44,469 bases of DNA from Bacillota bacterium (GTDB taxonomy: Bacteria; Bacillota; Bacilli; Alicyclobacillales; SLC66). The notes under the pieces are model-generated. The model had not been told where the DNA came from. It made no database searches and saw only the letters and a list, made by a program, of their open reading frames with translations. Below are positions 39,421 through 44,469 of this stretch, one piece after another. The stretch is from contig JAJZEE010000024.1 in NCBI GenBank assembly GCA_021805735.1, positions 1-44,469 on the forward strand. The letters run 5' to 3'. The position numbers and the translations under genes are program-made. Each line of letters begins with the position of its first letter. Positions within the stretch are counted from its first letter, which is position 1.

Positions 39421-39839
39421 GACCTGATCGGATTCCGGTAATCGAGTCCAACCATATCATGTAACGGAGCAAAGTCCTTGTCATTGTTACCAATCAGAGA
39501 TGCCTTGTGCAGGAGGGCAGTCGCTGCGATGATGGCGTCTGGCAGCTTCAGATTTTTCCCGGTGCGAGTTTTCCATAACCTTCGAATTTCTGCTGCTTTC
39601 CGAGCAATCCCTTCAGTAACATCGACGACACGATGTACAGCTGAAATATAACTCTCCATGTCGGTTCGGATTGTCTCGTTGTGATCCACTGCTGTTGTAG
39701 AAAGAAGCTCACTGATTTGTACGACGGAGAGGAGGATTACCGCCCCCTTGTTCAATTCAGCGTTAATTGCATCGACAACAGGCGGGTACTTCCGATAGTG
39801 ATAGAGATAGATGTTCGTATCAAACAGCACATTATTCAA
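39390..39839 (-). CDS. PIN-domain (VapC-like) toxin
   Basis: A 149-residue PIN-domain ribonuclease. The acidic metal-binding residues appear in LFDTNIYLY (N-terminus), QISELLSTT, KLPDAIIAATALLH and GNNDKDFAPL, the normal order for VapC toxins. They cut RNA, often tRNA or rRNA. TTG 39839 was chosen because GGGAGG lies eight bases upstream; it overlaps the stop codon of the antitoxin-like gene by eight bases, the usual toxin-antitoxin coupling. In-frame ATG codons at 39860 and 39881 would extend it into the antitoxin gene. It lies in AT-richer accessory DNA. Confidence 0.78.
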   Translation of the reverse strand: MNNVLFDTNIYLYHYRKYPPVVDAINAELNKGAVILLSVVQISELLSTTAVDHNETIRTDMESYISAVHRVVDVTEGIARKAAEIRRLWKTRTGKNLKLPDAIIAATALLHKASLIGNNDKDFAPLHDMVGLDYRNPIRSQEELRTFLS

Positions 39840-40134
39840 AGTGGGAATCCTCCCGATCATCCTCATCGTCGCGATTCGCATGTGCCAGCATATCGTCGAA
39901 TACTGATCCGGGGATTTGCCCGCCTCGTCCGGCTAAGTTCTGAAATGTATCGTAGCGTTGCTTTGCCGTGCGTGGGTTACGAAAGCGAAGGATCAATTCA
40001 TCCTCATCTTCGACGACATCAATCAGAACTGTCTGATCACGATGTTGACTGATCCGTGCACGGACATTTTCCAATAAGGCATCAATTTCGCTTGTTGAAA
40101 ATTCCTTGCGTGCCTCCAAACTGTTCATCTCCAT
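39832..40134 (-). CDS. putative antitoxin paired with the PIN toxin
   Basis: A 100-residue small protein directly upstream of and overlapping the PIN toxin gene. The first half has mixed charged helices (STSEIDALLENVRARI), the middle reads DELILRFRNPRTAKQRYD, and the C-terminus is a highly acidic tail (NRDDEDDREDSHFE), a common feature of antitoxin segments that wrap toxins. I do not recognise a named DNA-binding fold. The role is inferred from position and overlap. No strong ribosome site precedes the ATG. Confidence 0.55.
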   Translation of the reverse strand: MEMNSLEARKEFSTSEIDALLENVRARISQHRDQTVLIDVVEDEDELILRFRNPRTAKQRYDTFQNLAGRGGQIPGSVFDDMLAHANRDDEDDREDSHFE

Positions 40135-40231
40135 TCGTTTCTAACATCTCTAAATGGGTCGATGGTCTGTGGATTCATTTAAATACATTCTATCACACCA
40201 TACGGGATCGAGCTTTACCGCGAGTTGATCA

Positions 40232-40348
40232 TCAGCGAAAATCCACGCGAATATCAACGTTGTTCCCATCACGCGTATACTCGATTCGCTCCATAATCTG
40301 CTTTGCCAGGCGGTTTTCTCCATCGGATCGATATCGATGGTATCCCAT
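40232..40348 (-). pseudogene. possible C-terminal remnant of a site-specific recombinase
   Basis: A 38-codon minus-strand frame ends with AKQIMERIEYTRDGNNVDIR, then VDFR and a stop. This resembles the last strand-helix of serine recombinases, which often end in an ERIEYxRxGxxVDIxVxFR pattern. The frame is closed by a stop just upstream, so only a tail remains. The rest of 40135-40474 holds no other recognisable gene; a likely insertion-sequence edge lies around 40420-40450. Confidence 0.35.
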
Positions 40349-40474
40349 GCGGCCTTAAACCCTGCATTCCCGAAACACATAACGATGATCTGATTCAAAA
40401 GGGCGAAAAGCCCCTGAGTTTATTGGGTTTTTGTCAGTTTTGACACCCCTGCTCCTCGTTATGTCTTATAACGC

Positions 40475-41819
40475 GTGGAACACTATGAGAACACCTTTAA
40501 GAATGACATCCGCAGCGGAAAGTTGAGTCACACCACACTGGAGCGGCATTTGAACGGCATGATGGACGCCGTGCGAAACGAAGTCTTGGCGCGTACAGCA
40601 CGGTTGATACAGCAAGAAGCCGAAGAACAGGCGCAGGAGGGTAAAAAAAACGGCTCTGCCCCACCTGCGCACGAGAAACCAGAGTCAATGCGATAGACGT
40701 GCATCTGCAAATCACAACGACTCAGGGCGTCATGGACCTCGTTCGTGACTGGTATGTGTGTCGCCTCTGCGGGCACGGATTTAGCCCTGTGGATACGGCG
40801 CTTGGCATCGAAGAGATCGGGCACAAGGTGACGCCGGAGATGGCGGCGCGCATCGCGTATGTCGGTCAAATGGCGTCCTCATTTGAGACGCGAGTGAATG
40901 CTTTGGCTACCTGTTGGGAACTTCCGTGAGTGCCTCCTTGATCCGTGACGTCACTGAAGAAACGGGGAAAAAGGTGGAGCAGGAACAGCGGACGGAGGCC
41001 CTCATCGCGTATACCCACCCGGAAGAAGCAGCCCCTCAGTTCCTGCCTGCAGAGCGCAAGCGCGGCACATTGTACGTGCTGACGGATGGTTCTCAGGTCA
41101 ATACGCGCCAGCAAGGTAAGGACGGATCGACCTGGAAGGAGATGAAGCTCGGGGAGGTGTACAGCGATGACCATGTGATCCGGAGTCAGGGAGGACGGGC
41201 GCTTTTGACCCAAAAGGAATATGTCGCGTACTTTGGCAGTGTGGAAGGGTTGAAGCCGTTGTTGTTCGATGCGGCGGCGCGAGCGGGCTATGGGCAGTAT
41301 GAGCGAACGGTGATGATTGGAGATGGGGCGCATTGGATCTGCAACCTGTGTGATGAATTATTTCCCGATGCGATCCAGGTGCTCGATTATTATCACATGA
41401 GCGAACACGTGTACGCGTATGCCCGCTATCTGTATCCCGAGAACGAGGGGGCGATGAAGGGGTGGGCGAAGGCGACCATCAAGGACATTGAATGTGGGAA
41501 CGTGGAGGGAGTGATCGCGAGTCTGGATGGCGCGAATGTACCGCCGGGAGTGGCGAATCTGCGGCAATATCTGGGCCATAACCGCCATCGAGTGAACTAC
41601 CAGGAGCTCAAAGATCAGGGGCTACATGTGGGAAGCGGGGCGATTGAGAGCGGGAATAAGAAAGTGATCCAACAACGGATGAAGCAATCAGGGATGCGAT
41701 GGGGAGAGGTAACGGGGCAATACGTGGCCATCTTACGGGCAAAGAGCGCGAGCATGATGTGGGCATATATGGAACGGATGCTATGTATTTCCTGGTCGCT
41801 GGGATTTATCGGTACATAG
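40475..41819 (+). pseudogene. ISKra4-like transposase, frameshifted
   Basis: Three frames read on as one transposase. Frame one (40475-40650) gives the N-terminal helical part. At 40643-40651 the run A_AAA_AAC allows a -1 shift, after which KRLCPTCARETRV and WYVCRLCGHGFSPVD (a zinc-ribbon) read on. A second -1 change near 40885-40888 is needed to reach the third frame, which reads FGYLLGTSVSASLI and continues to 41819 with MIGDGAHWICNL, ILDYYH-like VLDYYHMSEH and the C-terminal VGSGAIESGNKKVIQQRMKQ and SGMRWGE. These are ISKra4-family hallmarks. The first shift may be programmed; the second looks like a one-base deletion, so the gene is probably inactive. Terminal inverted repeats were not found. 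Confidence 0.75.
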
Positions 41820-41926
41820 CCTGAAACCGCACCCCAATACAAAGGTATACAGAATAGTATAATTGAGGTATCATGATTCCAGAGCGGACGTCAAGAAGTT
41901 GTAGAATAGTACAAGGGGTGGTGTAT

Positions 41927-42112
41927 ATGGCCAAGTTGATCACGGTACCATCTAAGACTCTGAACCTGACACAAAGTTCAGTTCCAGAAGCATGGTTCGT
42001 TACGCGCGACTTCGTTTGGGTCATCGCGGAGAAATTGGACGAGTCCGATAGCCTACGTTCGGATCCCCAAGACCCAATGAGAGGGCTTCCTAATCTGCGT
42101 CCTGTCTTCTAG
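41927..42112 (+). CDS. hypothetical 61-residue protein
   Basis: ATG 41927 follows AAGGGGTGG and opens a 61-codon frame (AKLITVPSKTLNLTQSSVPE, then WFVTRDFVWVIAEKLD). No family is recognised. Upstream, TATAAT at 41857-41862 may be a -10 box, and the sequence AGAATAGTA occurs twice (about 41850-41858 and 41905-41913), each followed by a G-rich site and an ATG, which looks like a small local duplication. It stands alone between a dead insertion sequence and an inverted repeat whose left arm starts in its last codons. Confidence 0.4.
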   Translation: MAKLITVPSKTLNLTQSSVPEAWFVTRDFVWVIAEKLDESDSLRSDPQDPMRGLPNLRPVF

Positions 42113-42173
42113 GGGACATGTGATAAACCCAATGTCGGCAGGCGCACTGCGGACTTTATCACATGTTCCCTAG
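42109..42173. repeat. 65-bp element with 19-bp inverted repeats
   Basis: CTAGGGGACATGTGATAAA (42109-42127) and its inverted partner at 42155-42173 match at 18 of 19 positions around a 27-nt centre. There is no T-run, so it is not a clear terminator. The ends resemble insertion-sequence termini and may be a small non-autonomous repeat or abutting ends left after a deletion. Confidence 0.6.
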
Positions 42174-42433
42174 CAGTTGACTACCTGAGGCACTTGATCC
42201 TCCGCTTATCTCCTGATTACCACAGAGTTTCTGAGTCCTCAACTTGTCTTAACCTATGCGAGCACGCTTGTAGTTTCGGTGGAAGGGGATTGCGATGACA
42301 TCCTGAGGAGAAACGTAGCGCCGTGTTTGGCGACGCCCAGTTCATGCTTAGATTGTGCCCTGTGTCAGATGCATTTCGAGTGCCCCTTTCCAACCAGTCA
42401 AGATGACCTGACAGTCCGAGCGAGGTGTTCACG
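42174..42433. other. gap before the ABC exporter
   Basis: No gene, RNA or clear promoter was recognised in these 260 bases. Reading frames are short and lack ribosome sites. Confidence 0.4.
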
Positions 42434-43369
42434 GTGGTTCTTTCGGTTGAAGGTTTGAGCAAGACGTACAGTCGTCGTGGTGATGCCCCGGTGCATGCTG
42501 TGAGCGACATGAGCCTTTCCCTAGATGCGGGCGAAATTTATGCCTTCCTAGGACCCAATGGTGCAGGAAAGACCACGACGATCAAGATGATCGCTGGACT
42601 TGTCCATCCAGATTCGGGAGATGTGCAAATCTGCGGGTACAGTGTTCTGCGAAAGAGGCGTGATGCCTTGTCCCATGTCGGTGCCGTTCTTGAGGGAAGT
42701 CGCAATCTCTATTGGCGGATGACGGCGATGGAAAACTTCCTGTACTGGGGCGGACTGAGAGGCTTGCCCAGATTGGAGGTCAGAAAGCGAGGCGCCGAGC
42801 TGCTGGAGATATTCGGACTCGCACAGAAGAGAAAGGACACCCTTCAGAAAATGAGCCGCGGTATGCAACAACGAGTTGCGATCTGTACCGCACTGCTCCA
42901 TCACCCAAAACTCCTCCTGCTCGACGAGCCCACGCTCGGTTTGGATTTGGAAGCCTCCGACAGCGTGCAGGAGGTTGTGCGCGGGTTGGCCAATGATTCT
43001 GGCACAGCGATATTGCTAACCACGCATCAGATGGATGTCGCGCAGGCCCTTGCACGACGCGTCTGTATCGTCCGAGAAGGGAGGATCGTGCTGGAAGGTG
43101 AGACGAGTGTGGTGCTCGAAACCTTTAGTACAGGTTCCTACACAGTGGAATTGGCGGAGCCAGTAGCTCCGTCCAGGCAGACTGAGTTGACTGAACTCGG
43201 CGCGCTATGGCTTTCCCCCGCCAGCCTGAGAGTATCGGCCAATCAAGATCGTCCCATACACGAATGGCTGCAGCACTTGGACGGTTATCGGATCGTACGT
43301 GTGGAGTTGGAAGGAATGGATTTGGGACGGGTATTCAGGCAGGTCACCATGAAGGAGGCGAGCTCATGA
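42434..43369 (+). CDS. ABC transporter ATP-binding protein
   Basis: A 311-residue ABC ATPase of the ABC-2/drug-and-polysaccharide export type. Walker A is GPNGAGKTTTIKMIAG (about residue 40), the signature is KMSRGMQQRVAI in place of the usual LSGGQ form, and Walker B is LLLLDEPTLGLD. The C-terminal 90 residues form the extension common in CcmA/NatA-like exporters. GTG 42434 is preferred for its spacing to CGAGG; GTG 42425 is an alternative. Its stop overlaps the permease start (ATGA), so the two work together. Substrate unknown. Confidence 0.88.
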   Translation: MVLSVEGLSKTYSRRGDAPVHAVSDMSLSLDAGEIYAFLGPNGAGKTTTIKMIAGLVHPDSGDVQICGYSVLRKRRDALSHVGAVLEGSRNLYWRMTAMENFLYWGGLRGLPRLEVRKRGAELLEIFGLAQKRKDTLQKMSRGMQQRVAICTALLHHPKLLLLDEPTLGLDLEASDSVQEVVRGLANDSGTAILLTTHQMDVAQALARRVCIVREGRIVLEGETSVVLETFSTGSYTVELAEPVAPSRQTELTELGALWLSPASLRVSANQDRPIHEWLQHLDGYRIVRVELEGMDLGRVFRQVTMKEASS

Positions 43370-44148
43370 CGCAGGCAAGGGCACTTCTGGCGGAATTTTA
43401 TATGGCACTCGTCCAGTTGCGCAGGTACCCGACGGAGTCGATAAGCCAACTGGTCGGACTCACAGTCTTGTTCTATGGACTGTTCCTGGGTGCATCGTAC
43501 ATGTCCGGGAACCCGCTGCTCGGTCACCGCTTGAGTGATATCATCGTGAGCTACGGCCTTTGGACGCTTTGTCTTGGGGCCGTGGCCAACATCGGTCACG
43601 AGATTGGCAATGAAGCGCAAAATGGCACGTTGGAGCAAGTGTTTCTCATCCCACTTGGCGGAGGACGGATTTTCCTGTACCGAGGAATTGCTCAACTCGT
43701 GTCACAGGTTATTTTAACATCTGTTGTGATCCTTATTATATCCTTGATCACCCGCCATCATCTTTCGTTTTCGGCGCTTGATCTTGTTCCTATGGCGATG
43801 GCTTCCCTGTCAGCAATGGGTGTCGGCTATCTCGTGGCGAGCGTGACGTTGCTGTTCAAGCGCTCCGGTCAACTGCTAAGTATAGTGCAATTCATACTTC
43901 TGTTCTTCATCATGATCCCGTTCAGCAGTTTTCACGGATGGTTGATCGATGTCACCATTTTTGTTCCTCTTGGGCCCATGATCGCAAGTCTTAAACAAAT
44001 GATGGTGGACGGACATGGTCTGCTTACCGTGCATGGCTGGTTCTGGTGGGGATTCGTCAACGTCGCCCTATGGCTTGGAATCGGTTACTTGGTCTTCTTG
44101 AAGACTTCCAGGAAAGCGGCCCGTCTTGGAGTACTTGGACATTACTGA
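43366..44148 (+). CDS. ABC-2 type permease
   Basis: A 260-residue membrane protein with six hydrophobic segments and the ABC-2 fold: an amphipathic start (LAEFYMALVQLRRYP), the coupling region GHEIGNEAQNGTLEQVFLIP, where TLEQ is the common ABC-2 motif, and a final helix near IGYLVFLKTSRK. GGAGGCGAGC precedes the ATG, which overlaps the ATPase stop. With the ATPase it forms a simple exporter; the substrate cannot be told from sequence. Beyond its stop, 44149-44296 holds no gene I can support. Confidence 0.85.
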   Translation: MTQARALLAEFYMALVQLRRYPTESISQLVGLTVLFYGLFLGASYMSGNPLLGHRLSDIIVSYGLWTLCLGAVANIGHEIGNEAQNGTLEQVFLIPLGGGRIFLYRGIAQLVSQVILTSVVILIISLITRHHLSFSALDLVPMAMASLSAMGVGYLVASVTLLFKRSGQLLSIVQFILLFFIMIPFSSFHGWLIDVTIFVPLGPMIASLKQMMVDGHGLLTVHGWFWWGFVNVALWLGIGYLVFLKTSRKAARLGVLGHY

Positions 44149-44296
44149 TACGCTGTCGCGGACGTTCCCAGTGGAACACCACGACGACAGGTCTGGTCTC
44201 AGGGCCATTCTCCTCAAAAACCACTCGACCTGTTGGCGCGAAGGCGCGAAACCAGGGCTTTATTTGGCTCTTGCTCAAAGACGAAGACAATGGACT

Positions 44297-44469
44297 TCAA
44301 CCTGATAAAACCATGTACGCATTGAGCAAGAAAATGCCCGCTCTGCCCGCACTCCTTCGGTGAATTGCCTTGATTCTGCTATTGATTCCTTCCAGCGGCC
44401 CGTTGCTTATCTCGCCATAGATCAAGCTGTTTTTGACAGCCTCATAATCATCGGCTAACCCTTTTGCAT
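44297..44469 (-). mobile_element. C-terminus of an ISL3-like transposase, cut by the window edge
   Basis: A minus-strand frame enters from the right edge and ends at 44297. It reads ADDYEAVKNSLIYGEISNGP, then LEGINSRIKAIHRRSAGRAG and a short hydrophobic end. The SNGPLEGINSRIK segment holds the last catalytic glutamate of DDE transposases of the ISL3/IS204 group. The insertion-sequence end may lie around 44264-44285 (GGCTCTTGCTCAAAGACGAAG-like terminus GGCTCTTGCTCAAAGACG). Whether the whole gene is intact lies outside the window. Confidence 0.65.

Overview
The window looks like chromosomal DNA of a Gram-positive, GC-moderate member of the Firmicutes, probably close to the acidophilic Alicyclobacillaceae. 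The case rests on gene order and protein families read from the sequence: the yerC-pcrB / pcrA-ligA / gatC-gatA-gatB-dgkB-rlmCD backbone is the Bacillales order, start codons are a Bacillus-like mixture of ATG, GTG and TTG behind strong GGAGG-type ribosome binding sites, and PcrB, TagO, Zur and GatCAB are typical of that group. No 16S gene is present, so the genus is inference.

Left region (1-3.5 kb): a DUF318/UPF0718-type permease on the minus strand with its own promoter, palindrome and terminator, divergent from a CstB-like persulfide dioxygenase-rhodanese enzyme preceded by a CsoR/CstR-type operator. This looks like a sulfide or metalloid defence locus whose regulators are not in the window.

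Potassium region (3.6-13.5 kb): a complete Kdp system with an unusual layout. A sensor kinase lacking the usual KdpD N-terminal sensor is followed by KdpE, a 27-residue membrane peptide, a 25-residue KdpF, then KdpA, KdpB and KdpC. After a repeat-rich spacer comes a 771-residue protein made of two tandem copies of the missing KdpD sensor module (KdpD ATP-binding domain plus USP domain). So KdpD has been split in two and its sensor half duplicated.

Metabolic and housekeeping region (13.5-39.2 kb): deoD (minus), an HD-domain CCA-adding enzyme, a dienoyl-CoA-reductase-like SDR, oligoendopeptidase F, an XRE regulator with a clear self-operator, an archaeal-type prolyl-tRNA synthetase, a small XRE regulator, an enoyl-CoA hydratase, Zur, YerC, PcrB, a secreted SIMPL-domain protein, tRNA-Pro(CGG), a soluble chemoreceptor-like protein, purE-purK, pcrA-ligA, a convergent 45-residue membrane protein, a TagO/WecA-type transferase, gatCAB, dgkB and an rlmCD-type methyltransferase. 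The gat-dgkB genes overlap or abut and form one transcription unit, with a terminator after the methyltransferase.

Right region (39.2-44.5 kb): accessory DNA. It holds a decayed Rpn-type nuclease/transposase tail, a VapBC-like pair, a possible recombinase tail, a frameshifted ISKra4-like transposase carrying an A_AAA_AAC slippery heptamer, a 61-residue orphan, a 65-bp inverted repeat, a two-gene ABC exporter, and the C-terminus of an ISL3-like transposase running off the right edge.
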